A stretch of 64,000 bases of DNA from Branchinecta lynchi (GCA_023053575.1 JAKZAP010000089.1:124001-188000); one strand, 5' to 3'. Shown: positions 1 to 12,740, counted from the stretch's first letter. Notes: a model not told the origin generated them from the sequence alone. Made by a program: numbers and translations.

Positions 1-170
1 TTCCCGCAAGGTTGGTTTTCCCACAAGGTTTGTTTCCCCACAAGGTTTGTTTCCCATAAGGTTTGTTTTCCCACAAGGTTTGTTTTCCCACAAGGTTTGT
101 TTTCCCACAAGGTTTGTTTTCCCACAAGGTTGGTTTTCCCGCAAGGTTGGTTTTCCCACAAGGTTTGTTT

Positions 171-220
171 TCCCACTGTGTTGGTTTTCCCAAAAGGTTC
201 GCTTTCCCACAAGGTTGGTT
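171..220 (+). repeat. CTG / TG-start / TTCGC three-unit cassette
   Basis: A unit ending CACTG is followed by TGTTGGTTTTCCCAAAA and then by GGTTCGCTTTCCC plus ACAA or GCAA. These three variants nearly always occur together and in this order. Early markers are at 175, 532, 702, 1246 and 1705, with spacings of 357, 170, 544 and 459 bp, all multiples of 17. The cassette recurs dozens of times and is the commonest landmark. Broken versions, where the second unit ends CGCAA or CACAA, occur near 15045, 24620, 31425, 51530, 53650 and 62045. Confidence 0.88.
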
Positions 221-1844
221 TTCCCACAAGGTTGGTTTTCCCGCAGGGTTGCTTTCCCCATAAGGTTTGTTTTCCCACAAGGTTTGTTTTCCCACAAGGT
301 TTGTTTTCCCACAAGGTTGGTTTTCCCGAAAGGTTTGTTTCCCCAAGAGGTTGGTTTTCCCACAAGGTTGGTTTTCCCGCAGGGTTTGTTTTCCCACAAG
401 GTTAGTTTTCCCGCAAGGTTTGTTTTCCCACAAGGTTAGTTTTCCCACAAGGTTTGTTTCCCCACAAGGTTTGTTTCCCCACAAGGTTTGTTTTCCCACA
501 AGGATTGTTTTCTCACAAGGTTTGTTTTCCCACTGTGTTGGTTTTCCCAAAAGGTTCGCTTTCCCGCAAGGTTGGTTTTCCCACAAGGATTGTTTTCCCA
601 CTAGGTTTGTTTCCCCACAAGGTTTGTTTTCCCACAAGGTTTGTTTTCCCCCAAGGTTGGTTTTCCCGCAAGGTTGGTTTTCCCACAAGGTTTGTTTTCC
701 CACTGTGTTGGTTTTCCCAAAAGGTTCGCTTTCCCACAAGGTTTGTTTTCCCACAAGGTTTGTTTTCCCACAAGGTTGGTTTTCCCGAAAGGTTTGTTTC
801 CCCACAAGGTTTGTTTTCCCACTAGGTTTGTTTTCCCATAAGGTTGGTTTTCCCACAAGGTTTGTTTTCTCACAAGGTTTGTTTTCCCACTAGGTTTGTT
901 TCCCCAAAAGGTTTGTTTTCTCACAAGGTTTATTTTCCCACAAGGTTTGTTTTCCCACAAGGTTTGTTTTCCCACAAGGTTTGTTTTCCCACAAGGTTGG
1001 TTTTCCCGAAAGGTTTGTTTCCCCACAAGGTTGGTTTTCCCACAAGGTTTGTTTTCCCGCAGGGTTTGTTTTCCCACAAGGTTAGTTTTCCCGCAAGGTT
1101 TGTTTCCCCACAAGGTTTTTTTTCCCACAAGGATTGTTTTCCCACTAGGTTTGTTTCCCCACAAGGTTTGTTTTCCCACAAGGTTTGTTTTCCCCCAAGA
1201 TTGGTTTTCCCGCAAGGTTGGTTTTCCCACAAGGTTTGTTTCCCCACTGTGTTGGTTTTCCCAAAAGGTTCGCTTTCCCAAAAGGTTGGTTTTCCCACAA
1301 GGTTTGTTTTCCCACAAGGTTGGTTTTCCCGAAAGGTTTGTTTCCCCACAAGGTTTGTTTTCCCACTAGGTTTGTCTTCCCATAAGGTTGGTTTTCCCAC
1401 AAGGTTTGTTTTCTCACAAGGTTTGTTTTCCCACTAGGTTTGTTTCCCCACAAGGTTTGTTTTCTCACAAGGTTTGTTTTCCCACAAGGTTTGTTTTCCC
1501 ACAAGGTTTGTTTTCCCACAAGGTTTGTTTTCCCACAAGGTTGGTTTTCCCGAAAGGTTTGTTTCCCCACAAGGTTTGTTTTCCCACAAGGATTGTTTTC
1601 CCACTAGGTTTGTTTCCCCACAAGGTTTGTTTTCCCACAAGGTTTGTTTTACCCCAAGGTTGGTTTTCCCGCAAGGTTGGTTTTCCCACAAGGTTTGTTT
1701 TCCCACTGTGTTGGTTTTCCCAAAAGGTTCGCTTTCCCACAAGGTTGGTTTTCCCACAAGGTTGGTTTTCCCGCAGGGTTGCTTTCCCCATAAGGTTGGT
1801 TTTCCCACAAGGTTTGTTTTCTCACAAGGTTTGTTTTCCCAATA

Positions 1845-1867
1845 GGTTGTTGTTGGTTTTCCCACAA
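1845..1867 (+). repeat. 23-bp insertion unit (first of 18)
   Basis: The unit reads GGTTGTTGTTGG followed by the normal TTTTCCCACAA: six extra bases formed by repetition of GTT. It always follows a unit ending in AATA. The same unit starts at 1845, 2836, 5884, 6875, 9516, 10474, 11926, 18836, 21496, 35753, 45483, 47533, 49324, 49704, 51036, 51297, 55145 and 59314. It shifts the 17-bp register by 6 and is the best landmark for aligning higher-order copies. A single origin by slippage, followed by spread within larger blocks, is the simplest reading. Confidence 0.9.
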
Positions 1868-2102
1868 GGTTTGTTTCCCCACAAGGTTTGTTTTCCCATA
1901 AGGTTTCTTTTCCCACAAGGTTTGTTTTCCCACAAGGTTTGTTTTCCCACAAGGTTTGTTTTACCACAAGGTTGGTTTTCCCGAAAGGTTTGTTTCCCCA
2001 CAAGGTTTCATTCCCCATAAGGTTTGTTTTCCCCGAGGTTTGTTTTCTCACAAGGTTTGTTTTCCCACAAGGTTTGTTTTCCCAAAAGGTTTGTTTTCCC
2101 AC

Positions 2103-2108
2103 AAGCTT
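2103..2108. other. AAGCTT site created by a unit variant
   Basis: When position 2 of the unit changes from G to C, the junction CACAAGCTTTG forms a HindIII recognition site. This is the first one; the next is at 2427-2432, 324 bp away. The variant recurs in nearly every higher-order copy. A GAGCTT form without the site occurs near 14975, 24545 and 31348, and a second type, AAAAGCTTCGC, near 19266, 21926 and 28732. The sites would cut the array into fragments reflecting higher-order spacing. Confidence 0.85.
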
Positions 2109-3346
2109 TGTTTTCCCCCAAGGTTGGTTTTCCCGCAAGGTTGGTTTTCCCACAAGGTTTGTTTTCCCACTGTGTTGGTTTTCCCAAAAGGTTCGCTTTC
2201 CCGCAAGGTTGGTTTTCCCACAAGGTTTGTTTTCCCACTGTGTTGGTTTTTCCCAAAAGGTTCGCTTTCCCACAAGGTTGGTTTTCCCACAAGGTTGGTT
2301 TTCCCGCAGGGTTGCTTTCCCCATAAGGTTGGTTTTCCCACAAGGTTTGTTTTCTCACAAGGTTTGTTTTCCCACTAGGTTGTTTTTCCCACTAGGTTGG
2401 TTTTCCCACAAGGTTTGTTTTCCCACAAGCTTTGTTTTCACCCAAGGTTGGTTTTCCCGCAAGGTTGGTTTTCCCGCAAGGTTTGTTTTCCCACTGTGTT
2501 GGTTTTCCCAAAAGGTTCGCTTTCCCGCAAGGTTGGTTTTCCCACAAGGTTTGTTTCCCCACAAGGTTTGTTTCCCATAAGGTTAGTTTTCCCACAAGGT
2601 TTGTTTTCCCACAAGGTTTGTTTTCCCACAAGGTTTGTTTTCCCACAAGGTTGGTTTTCCCGCAAGGTTGGTTTTCCCACAAGGTTTGTTTTCCCACTGT
2701 GTTGGTTTTCCCAAAAGGTTCGCTTTCCCACAAGGTTGGTTTTCCCACAAGGTTGGTTTTCCCGCAGGGTTGCTTTCCCCATAAGGTTGGTTTTCCCACA
2801 AGGTTTGTTTTCTCACAAGGTTTGTTTTCCCAATAGGTTGTTGTTGGTTTTCCCACAAGGTTTGTTTCCCCACAAGGTTTGTTTTCCCATAAGGTTTCTT
2901 TTCCCACAAGGTTTGTTTTCCCACAAGGTTTGTTTTCCCACAAGGTTTGTTTTACCACAAGGCTGGTTTTCCCGAAAGGTTTGTTTCCCCACAAGGTTTC
3001 TTTCCCCATAAGGTTTGTTTTCCCACAAGGTTTGTTTTCTCACAAGGTTTGTTTTCCCACAAGGTTTGTTTTCCCAAAAGGTTTGTTTTCCCACAAGCTT
3101 TGTTTTCCCCAAAGGTTGGTTTTCCCGCAAGGTTGGTTTTCCCACAAGGTTTGTTTTCCCATTGTGTTGGTTTTCCCAAAAGGTTCGCTTTCCCGCAAGG
3201 TTGGTTTTCCCACAAGGTTTGTTTTCCCACTGTGTTGGTTTTTCCCAAAAGGTTCGCTTTCCCACAAGGTTGGTTTTCCCACAAGGTTGGTTTTCCCGCA
3301 GGGTTGCTTTCCCCATAAGGTTGGTTTTCCCACAAGGTTTGTTTTC

Positions 3347-4228
3347 TCACAAGGTTTGTTTTCCCACTAGGTTGTTTTTCCCACTAGGTTGGTTTTCCCA
3401 CAAGGTTTGTTTTCCCACAAGCTTTGTTTTCACCCAAGGTTGGTTTTCCCGCAAGGTTGGTTTTCCCGCAAGGTTTGTTTTCCCACTGTGTTGGTTTTCC
3501 CAAAAGGTTCGCTTTCCCGCAAGGTTGGTTTTCCCACAAGGTTTGTTTCCCCACAAGGTTTGTGTCCCATAAGGTTAGTTTTCCCATAAGGTTTGTTTTC
3601 CCACAAGGTTTGTTTTCCCACAAGGTTGGTTTTCCCGCAAGGTTGGTTTTCCCACAAGGTTTGTTTTCCCACTGTGTTGGTTTTCCCAAAAGGTTCGCTT
3701 TCCCACAAGGTTGGTTTTCGCACAAGGTTGGTTTTCCCGCAGGGTTGCTTTCCCCATAAGGTTGGTTTTCCCACAAGGTTTGTTTTCTCACAAGGTTTGT
3801 TTTCCCACTAGGTTGTTTTTCCCACTAGGTTGGTTTTCCCACAAGGTTTGTTTTCCCACAAGCTTTGTTTTCACCCAAGGTTGGTTTTCCCGCAAGGTTG
3901 GTTTTCCCGCAAGGTTTGTTTTCCCACTGTGTTGGTTTTCCCAAAAGGTTCGCTTTCCCGCAAGGTTGGTTTTCCCACAAGGTTTGTTTCCCCACAAGGT
4001 TTGTTTCCCATAAGGTTTGTTTTCCCACAAGGTTTGTTTTCCCACAAGGTTTGTTTTCCCACAAGGTTTGTTTTCCCACAAGGTTGGTTTTCCCGCAAGG
4101 TTGGTTTTCCCACAAGGTTTGTTTTCCCACTGTGTTGGTTTTCCCAAAAGGTTCGCTTTCCCACAAGGTTGGTTTTCCCACAAGGTTGGTTTTCCCGCAG
4201 GGTTGCTTTCCCCATAAGGTTTGTTTTC
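3347..4228 (+). repeat. 441-bp tandem pair
   Basis: The string beginning near 3347 (unit ending CACTA, then GGTTGTTTTTCCCACTA, then the AAGCTT-bearing unit and a CTG/TG marker) recurs 441 bp downstream, starting near 3788. The length is 26 units minus one base, the missing base lying in a 16-bp GGTTTGTGTCCCATAA unit. The copies differ at that unit (GTGTCCC against GTTTCCC). Confidence 0.75.
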
Positions 4229-7200
4229 CCACAAGGTTTGTTTTCCCACAAGGTTTGTTTTCCCACAAGGTTGGTTTTCCCGAAAGGTTTGTTTCCCCAA
4301 GAGGTTGGTTTCCCCACAAGGTTGGTTTTCCCGCAGGGTTTGTTTTCCCACAAGGTTAGTTTTCCCGCAAGGTTTGTTTTCCCACAAGGTTAGTTTTCCC
4401 ACAAGGTTTGTTTCCCCACAAGGTTTGTTTCCCCACAAGGTTTGTTTTCCCACAAGGATTGTTTTCTCACAAGGTTTGTTTTCCCACTGTGTTGGTTTTC
4501 CCAAAAGGTTCGCTTTCCCGCAAGGTTGGTTTTCCCACAAGGATTGTTTTCCCACTAGGTTTGTTTCCCCACAAGGTTTGTTTTCCCACAAGGTTTGTTT
4601 TCCCCCAAGGTTGGTTTTCCCGCAAGGTTGGTTTTCCCACAAGGTTTGTTTTCCCACTGTGTTCGTTTTCCCAAAAGGTTCGCTTTCCCACAAGGTTTGT
4701 TTTCCCACAAGGTTTGTTTTCCCACAAGGTTGGTTTTCCCGAAAGGTTTGTTTCCCCACAAGGTTTGTTTTCCCACTAGGTTTGTTTTCCCATAAGGTTG
4801 GTTTTCCCACAAGGTTTGTTTTCTCACAAGGTTTGTTTTCCCACTAGGTTTGTTTCCCCAAAAGGTTTGTTTTCTCACAAGGTTTATTTTCCCACAAGGT
4901 TTGTTTTCCCACAAGGTTTGTTTTCCCACAAGGTTTGTTTCCCCACAAGGTTTGTTTTCCCACAAGGATTGTTTCCCCACAAGGTTGGTTTTCCCACAAG
5001 GTTTGTTTTCCCGCAGGGTTTGTTTTCCCACAAGGTTAGTTTTCCCGCAAGGTTTGTTTCCCCACAAGGTTTTTTTTCCCACAAGGATTGTTTTCCCACT
5101 AGGTTTGTTTCCCCACAAGGTTTGTTTTCCCACAAGGTTTGTTTTCCCCCAAGATTGGTTTTCCCGCAAGGTTGGTTTTCCCACAAGGTTTGTTTCCCCA
5201 CTGTGTTGGTTTTCCCAAAAGGTTCGCTTTCCCAAAAGGTTGGTTTTCCCACAAGGTTTGTTTTCCCACAAGGTTGGTTTTCCCGAAAGGTTTGTTTCCC
5301 CACAAGGTTTGTTTTCCCACTAGGTTTGTCTTCCCATAAGGTTGGTTTTCCCACAAGGTTTGTTTTCTCACAAGGTTTGTTTTCCCACTAGGTTTGTTTC
5401 CCCACAAGGTTTGTTTTCTCACAAGGTTTGTTTTCCCACAAGGTTTGTTTTCCCACAAGGTTTGTTTTCCCACAAGGTTTGTTTTCCCACAAGGTTGGTT
5501 TTCCCGAAAGGTTTGTTTCCCCACAAGGTTGGTTTTCCCACAAGGTTTGTTTTCCCGCAGGGTTTGTTTTCCCACAAGGTTAATTTTCCCGCAAGGTTTG
5601 TTTCCCCACAAGGTTTGTTTTCCCACAAGGATTGTTTTCCCACTAGGTTTGTTTCCCCACAAGGTTTGTTTTCCCACAAGGTTTGTTTTCCCCCAAGGTT
5701 GGTTTTCCCGCAAGGTTGGTTTTCCCACAAGGTTTGTTTTCCCACTGTGTTGGTTTTCCCAAAAGGTTCGCTTTCCCACAAGGTTGGTTTTCCCACAAGG
5801 TTGGTTTTCCCGCAGGGTTGCTTTCCCCATAAGGTTGGTTTTCCCACAAGGTTTGTTTTCTCACAAGGTTTGTTTTCCCAATAGGTTGTTGTTGGTTTTC
5901 CCACAAGGTTTGTTTCCCCACAAGGTTTGTTTTCCCATAAGGTTTCTTTTCCCACAAGGTTTGTTTTCCCACAAGGTTTGTTTTCCCACAAGGTTTGTTT
6001 TACCACAAGGTTGGTTTTCCCGAAAGGTTTGTTTCCCCACAAGGTTTCTTTCCCCATAAGGTTTGTTTTCCCCGAGGTTTGTTTTCTCACAAGGTTTGTT
6101 TTCCCACAAGGTTTGTTTTCCCAAAAGGTTTGTTTTCCCACAAGCTTTGTTTTCCCCCAAGGTTGGTTTTCCCGCAAGGTTGGTTTTCCCACAAGGTTTG
6201 TTTTCCCACTGTGTTGGTTTTCCCAAAAGGTTCGCTTTCCCGCAAGGTTGGTTTTCCCACAAGGTTTGTTTTCCCACTGTGTTGGTTTTTCCCAAAAGGT
6301 TCGCTTTCCCACAAGGTTGGTTTTCCCACAAGGTTGGTTTTCCCGCAGGGTTGCTTTCCCCATAAGGTTGGTTTTCCCACAAGGTTTGTTTTCTCACAAG
6401 GTTTGTTTTCCCACTAGGTTGTTTTTCCCACTAGGTTGGTTTTCCCACAAGGTTTTTTTTCCCACAAGCTTTGTTTTCACCCAAGGTTGGTTTTCCCGCA
6501 AGGTTGGTTTTCCCGCAAGGTTTGTTTTCCCACTGTGTTGGTTTTCCCAAAAGGTTCGCTTTCCCGCAAGGTTGGTTTTCCCACAAGGTTTGTTTCCCCA
6601 CAAGGTTTGTTTCCCATAAGGTTAGTTTTCCCACAAGGTTTGTTTTCCCACAAGGTTTGTTTTCTCACAAGGTTTGTTTTCCCACAAGGTTGGTTTTCCC
6701 GCAAGGTTGGTTTTCCCACAAGGTTTGTTTTCCCACTGTGTTGGTTTTCCCAAAAGGTCCGCTTTCCCACAAGGTTGGTTTTCCCACAAGGTTGGTTTTC
6801 CCGCAGGGTTGCTTTCCCCATAAGGTTGGTTTTCCCACAAGGTTTGTTTTCTCACAAGGTTTGTTTTCCCAATAGGTTGTTGTTGGTTTTCCCACAAGGT
6901 TTGTTTCCCCACAAGGTTTGTTTTCCCATAAGGTTTCTTTTCCCACAAGGTGTGTTTTCCCACAAGGTTTGTTTTCCCACAAGGTTTGTTTTACCACAAG
7001 GTTGGTTTTCCCGAAAGGTTTGTTTCCCCACAAGGTTTCTTTCCCCATAAGGTTTGTTTTCCCACAAGGTTTGTTTTCTCACAAGGTTTGTTTTCCCACA
7101 AGGTTTGTTTTCCCAAAAGGTTTGTTTTCCCACAAGCTTTGTTTTCCCCAAAGGTTGGTTTTCCCGCAAGGTTGGTTTTCCCACAAGGTTTGTTTTCCCA

Positions 7201-7814
7201 TTGTGTTGGTTTTCCCAGAAGGTTCGCTTTCCCGCAAGGTTGGTTTTCCCACAAGGTTTGTTTTCCCACTGTGTTGGTTTTTCCCAAAAGGTTCGCTTTC
7301 CCACAAGGTTGGTTTTCCCACAAGGTTGGTTTTCCCGCAGGGTTGCTTTCCCCATAAGGTTGGTTTTCCCACAAGGTTTGTTTTCCCACAAGGTTTGTTT
7401 TCCCACTAGGTTGTTTTTCCCACTAGGTTGGTTTTCCCACAAGGTTTGTTTTCCCACAAGCTTTGTTTTCACCCAAGGTTGGTTTTCCCGCAAGGTTGGT
7501 TTTCCCGCAAGGTTTGTTTTCCCACTGTGTTGGTTTTCCCAAAAGGTTCGCTTTCCCGCAAGGTTGGTTTTCCCACAAGGTTTGTTTCCCCACAAGGTTT
7601 GTGTCCCATAAGGTTAGTTTTCCCATAAGGTTTGTTTTCCCACAAGGTTTGTTTTCCCACAAGGTTTGTTTTCCCACAAGGTTGGTTTTCCCGCAAGGTT
7701 GGTTTTCCCACAAGGTTTGTTTTCCCACTGTGTTGGTTTTCCCAAAAGGTTCGCTTTCCCACAAGGTTGGTTTTCGCACAAGGTTGGTTTTCCCGCAGGG
7801 TTGCTTTCCCCATA
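3955..7814 (+). repeat. ~4-kb higher-order repeat, copy II
   Basis: This is the second copy of the block starting at position 1; base 3955 aligns with base 1. It keeps the same rare markers in order: the 23-bp units (5884 and 6875 against 1845 and 2836), the 16-bp unit with CCCCGAGG (near 6060 against 2021), and the private TTTTCG change (7771 against 3715). It carries a few private substitutions, for example GGTGTG near 6950 and GGTCCG near 6757, so the copies have begun to diverge. Confidence 0.85.
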
Positions 7815-9330
7815 AGGTTTGTTTTCCCACAAGGTTTGTTTTCCCACAAGGTTTGTTTTCCCACAAGGTTGGTTTTCCCGAAAGGTTTGTTTCCCCGAGA
7901 GGTTGGTTTTCCCACAAGGTTGGTTTTCCCGCAGGGTTTGTTTTCCCACAAGGTTAGTTTTCCCGCAAGGTTTGTTTTCCCACAAGGTTAGTTTTCCCAC
8001 AAGGTTTGTTTCCCCACAAGGTTTGTTTCCCCACAAGGTTTGTTTTCCCACAAGGATTGTTTTCCCCCAAGATTGGTTTTCCCACAAGGTTGGTTTTCCC
8101 GCAGGGTTTGTTTTCCCACAAGGTTAGTTTTCCCGCAAGGTTTGTTTTCCCACAAGGTTAGTTTTCCCACAAGGTTTGTTTCCCCACAAGGTTTGTTTCC
8201 CCACAAGGTTTGTTTTCCCACAAGGTTTGTTTTCCCACAAGGTTTGTTTTACCACAAGGTTGGTTTTCCCGAAAGGTTTGTTTCCCCACAAGGTTTCTTT
8301 CCCCATAAGGTTTGTTTTCCCACAAGGTTTGTTTTCTCACAAGGTTTGTTTTCCCACAAGGTTTGTTTTCCCAAAAGGTTTGTTTTCCCACAAGCTTTGT
8401 TTTCCCCAAAGGTTGGTTTTCCCGCAAGGTTGGTTTTCCCACAAGGTTTGTTTTCCCATTGTGTTGGTTTTCCCAGAAGGTTCGCTTTCCCGCAAGGTTG
8501 GTTTTCCCACAAGGTTTGTTTTCCCACTGTGTTGGTTTTTCCCAAAAGGTTCGCTTTCCCACAAGGTTGGTTTTCCCACAAGGTTGGTTTTCCCGCAGGG
8601 TTGCTTTCCCCATAAGGTTGGTTTTCCCACAAGGTTTGTTTTCCCACAAGGTTTGTTTTCCCACTAGGTTGTTTTTCCCACTAGGTTGGTTTTCCCACAA
8701 GGTTTGTTTTCCCACAAGCTTTGTTTTCACCCAAGGTTGGTTTTCCCGCAAGGTTGGTTTTCCCGCAAGGTTTGTTTTCCCACTGTGTTGGTTTTCCCAA
8801 AAGGTTCGCTTTCCCGCAAGGTTGGTTTTCCCACAAGGTTTGTTTCCCCACAAGGTTTGTGTCCCATAAGGTTAGTTTTCCCATAAGGTTTGTTTTCCCA
8901 CAAGGTTTGTTTTCCCACAAGGTTTGTTTTCCCACAAGGTTGGTTTTCCCGCAAGGTTGGTTTTCCCACAAGGTTTGTTTTCCCACTGTGTTGGTTTTCC
9001 CAAAAGGTTCGCTTTCCCACAAGGTTGGTTTTCGCACAAGGTTGGTTTTCCCGCAGGGTTGCTTTCCCCATAAGGTTTGTTTTCCCACAAGGTTTGTTTT
9101 CCCACAAGGTTTGTTTTCCCACAAGGTTGGTTTTCCCGAAAGGTTTGTTTCCCCGAGAGGTTGGTTTTCCCACAAGGTTGGTTTTCCCGCAGGGTTTGTT
9201 TTCCCACAAGGTTAGTTTTCCCGCAAGGTTTGTTTTCCCACAAGGTTAGTTTTCCCACAAGGTTTGTTTCCCCACAAGGTTTGTTTCCCCACAAGGTTTG
9301 TTTTCCCACAAGGATTGTTTTCCCCCAAGA
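6960..9330 (+). repeat. 1,258-bp (74-unit) tandem pair
   Basis: About 6960-8217 and 8218-9330 share variant order at a constant offset of 1,258 bp, exactly 74 units. The private TTTTCG change at 7771 is reproduced at 9029. Similarity starts just right of a private GGTGTG change near 6950, which the second copy lacks, and ends near 8070/9330, where the strings diverge. Within it, the string at about 7948-8040 recurs 170 bp (10 units) later at about 8118, close to the crossover point. Confidence 0.85.
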
Positions 9331-9839
9331 TTGGTTTTCCCGCAAGGTTGGTTTTCCCACAAGGTTTGTTTCCCCACTGTGTTGGTTTTCCCAAAAGGTT
9401 CGCTTTCCCACAAGGTTGGTTTTCCCACAAGGTTGGTTTTCACGCAGGGTTGCTTTCCCCATAAGGTTGGTTTTCCCACAAGGTTTGTTTTCTCACAAGG
9501 TTTGTTTTCCTAATAGGTTGTTGTTGGTTTTTCCACAAGGTTTGTTTCCCCACAAGGTTTGTTTTTCCATAAGGTTTGTTTTCCCCCAAGGTTTGTTTTC
9601 CCACAAGGTTTGTTTTCCCACAAGGTTTGTTTTACCACAAGGTTGGTTTTCCCGAAAGGTTTGTTTCCCCACAAGGTTTCTTTCCCCATAAGGTTGGTTT
9701 TCCCACAAGGTTTGTTTTCTCACAAGGTTTGTTTTCCCACAAGGTTTGTTTTCCCACAAGGTTTGTTTTCCCAAAAGGTTTGTTTTCCCACAAGCTTTGT
9801 TTTCCCCCAAGGATGGTTTTCCCGCAAGGTTTGTTTCCC

Positions 9840-12740
9840 CACAAGGTTTGTTTTCCCACAAGGATTGTTTTCCCACTAGGTTTGTTTCCCCACAAGGTTT
9901 GTTTTCCCACTAGGTTTGTTTTCCCATAAGGTTGGTTTTCCCACAAGGTTTGTTTTCTCACAAGGTTTGTTTTCCCACTAGGTTTGTTTCCCCACAAGGT
10001 TTGTTTTCTCACAAGGTTTGTTTTCCCACAAGGTTTGTTTTCCCACAAGGTTTGTTTTCCCACAAGGTTTGTTTTCCCACAAGGTTGGTTTTCCCGAAAG
10101 GTTTGTTTCCCCACAAGGTTGGTTTTCCCACAAGGTTTGTTTTCCCGCAGGGTTTGTTTTCCCACAAGGTTAGTTTTCCCGCAAGGTTTGTTTCCCCACA
10201 AGGTTTGTTTTCCCACAAGGATTGTTTTCCCACTAGGTTTGTTTCCCCACAAGGTTTGTTTTCCCACAAGGTTTGTTTTCCCCCAAGATTGGTTTTCCCG
10301 CAAGGTTGGTTTTCCCACAAGGTTTGTTTCCCCACTGTGTTGGTTTTCCCAAAAGGTTCGCTTTCCCACAAGGTTGGTTTTCCCACAAGGTTGGTTTTCA
10401 CGCAGGGTTACTTTCCCCATAAGGTTGGTTTTCCCACAAGGTTTGTTTTCTCACAAGGTTTGTTTTCCTAATAGGTTGTTGTTGGTTTTTCCACAAGGTT
10501 TGTTTCCCCACAAGGTTTGTTTTTCCATAAGGTTTGTTTTCCCACAAGGTTTGTTTTCCCACAAGGTTTGTTTTCCCACAAGGTTTGTTTTACCACAAGG
10601 TTGGTTTTCCCGAAAGGTTTGTTTCCCCACAAGGTTTCTTTCCCCATAAGGTTGGTTTTCCCACAAGGTTTGTTTTCTCACAAGGTTTGTTTTCCCACAA
10701 GGTTTGTTTTCCCACAAGGTTTGTTTTCCCAAAAGGTTTGTTTTCCCACAAGCTTTGTTTTCCCCCAAGGATGGTTTTCCCGCAAAGTTGGTTTTCCCAC
10801 AAGGTTTGTTTTCCCACTGTGTTGGTTTTCCCAAAAGGTTCGCTTTCCCGCAAGGTTGGTTTTCCCACAAGGTTTGTTTTCCCACTGTGTTGGTTTTTCC
10901 CAAAAGGTTCGCTTTCCCATAAGGTTGGTTTTCCCACAAGGTTGGTTTTCCCGCAGGGTTGCTTTCCCCATAAGGTTGGTTTTCCCACAAGGTTTGTTTT
11001 CTAACAAGGTTTGTTTTCCCACTAGGTTGTTTTTCCCACTAGGTTGGTTTTCCCACAAGGTTTGTTTTCCCACAAGCTTTGTTTTCACCCAAGGTTGGTT
11101 TTCCCGCAAGGTTGGTTTTCCCGCAAGCTTTGTTTTCCCACTGTGTTGGTTTTCCCAAAAGGTTCGCTTTCCCGCAAGGTTGGTTTTCCCACAAGGTTTG
11201 TTTCCCCACAAGGTTTGTTTTCCCATAAGGTTTGTTTTCCCACAAGGTTTGTTTTCCCACAAGGTTTGTTTTCCCACAAGGTTTGTTTTCCCACAAGGTT
11301 GGTTTTCCCGAAAGGTTTGTTTCCCCACAAGGTTTGTTTTCCCACTAGGTTTGTTTTCCCATAAGGTTGGTTTTCCCACAAGGTTTGTTTTCTCACAAGG
11401 TTTGTTTTCCCACTAGGTTTGTTTCCCCACAAGGTTTGTTTTCTCACAAGGTTTGTTTTCCCACAAGGTTTGTTTTCCCACAAGGTTTGTTTTCCCACAA
11501 GGTTTGTTTTCCCACAAGGTTGGTTTTCCCGAAAGGTTTGTTTCCCCACAAGGTTTGTTTTCCCGCAGGGTTTGTTTTCCCACAAGGTTAGTTTTCCCGC
11601 AAGGTTTGTTTCCCCACAAGGTTTGTTTTCCCACAAGGATTGTTTTCCCACTAGGTTTGTTTCCCCACAAGGTTTGTTTTCCCACAAGGTTTGTTTTCCC
11701 CCAAGATTGGTTTTCCCGCAAGGTTGGTTTTCCCACAAGGTTTGTCTCCCCACTGTGTTGGTTTTCCCACAAGGTTTGTTTCCCCACTGTGTTGGTTTTC
11801 CCAAAAGGTTCGCTTTCCCACAAGGTTGGTTTTCCCACAAGGTTGGTTTTCACGCAGGGTTGCTTTCCCCATAAGGTTGGTTTTCCCACAAGGTTTGTTT
11901 TCTCACAAGGTTTGTTTTCCTAATAGGTTGTTGTTGGTTTTCCCACAAGGTTTGTTTCCCCACAAGGTTTGTTTTTCCATAAGGTTTGTTTTCCCACAAG
12001 GTTTGTTTTCCCACAAGGTTTGTTTTCCCACAAGGTTTGTTTTACCACAAGGTTGGTTTTCCCGAAAGGTTTGTTTCCCCACAAGGTTTCTTTCCCCATA
12101 AGGTTGGTTTTCCCACAAGGTTTGTTTTCTCACAAGGTTTGTTTTCCCACAAGGTTTGTTTTCCCACAAGGTTTGTTTTCCCAAAAGGTTTGTTTTCCCA
12201 CAAGCTTTGTTTTCCCCCAAGGTTGGTTTTCCCGCAAGGTTGGTTTTCCCACAAGGTTTGTTTTCCCACTGTGTTGGTTTTCCCAAAAGGTTCGCTTTCC
12301 CGCAAGGTTGGTTTTCCCACAAGGTTTGTTTTCCCACTGTGTTGGTTTTTCCCAAAAGGTTCGCTTTTCCACAAGGTTGGTTTTCCCACAAGGTTGGTTT
12401 TCCCGCAGGGTTGCTTTCCCCATAAGGTTGGTTTTCCCAAAAGGTTTGTTTTCTAACAAGGTTTGTTTTCCCACTAGGTTGTTTTTCCCACTAGGTTGGT
12501 TTTCCCACAAGGTTTGTTTTCCCACAAGCTTTGTTTTCACCCAAGGTTGGTTTTCCCGCAAGTTTGGTTTTCCCGCAAGGTTTGTTTTCCCACTGTGTTG
12601 GTTGTCCCAAAAGGTTCGCTTTCCCGCAAGGTTGGTTTTCCCACAAGGTTTGTTTCCCCACAAGGTTTGTTTTCCCATAAGGTTTGTTTTCCCACAAGGT
12701 TTGTTTTCCCACAAGGTTTGTTTTCCCACAAGGTTTGTTT
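9840..12740 (+). repeat. 1.44-1.45-kb tandem pair
   Basis: About 9840-11290 corresponds to 11290-12740. The offset is 1,435 bp at the left and 1,452 bp at the right, a one-unit difference. The 23-bp unit at 10474 matches that at 11926, and the AAGCTT-bearing string near 11070 matches that near 12525. A shorter relationship, offset 958 bp, links 9298-9690 with 10256-10649, so this region holds about two and a half rounds of unequal duplication. Confidence 0.75.

Larger units (their letters stand above)
1662..3643 (+). repeat. ~991-bp tandem pair inside copy I
   Basis: Variant order in about 1662-2652 is repeated in about 2653-3643 with an offset of 991 bp, changing to 992 bp where the first copy has a 16-bp unit near 2021 and the second a normal 17-bp one. 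The period is 58 units plus 6 bp minus 1 bp, explained by one 23-bp unit, one 18-bp unit (GGTTTTTCCC near 2243) and short units. The same pair recurs in the second 4-kb copy at about 5701-7680, so it predates the 4-kb duplication. Boundaries are good to about one unit. Confidence 0.8.
1..3758 (+). repeat. ~4-kb higher-order repeat, copy I
   Basis: This block matches 3955-7814 in the order of unit variants. The offset is 3,954 bp at the left, 4,039 bp after about position 1570 and 4,056 bp after about 3600. The first offset step is a five-unit (85-bp) stretch present at 5521-5605 and absent here. The second is one extra unit in copy II near 7660. The left edge of the block lies outside the window. 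Because the five units are also present in related strings near 10,120 and 18,480, their absence here is best read as a deletion in copy I. Confidence 0.85.
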
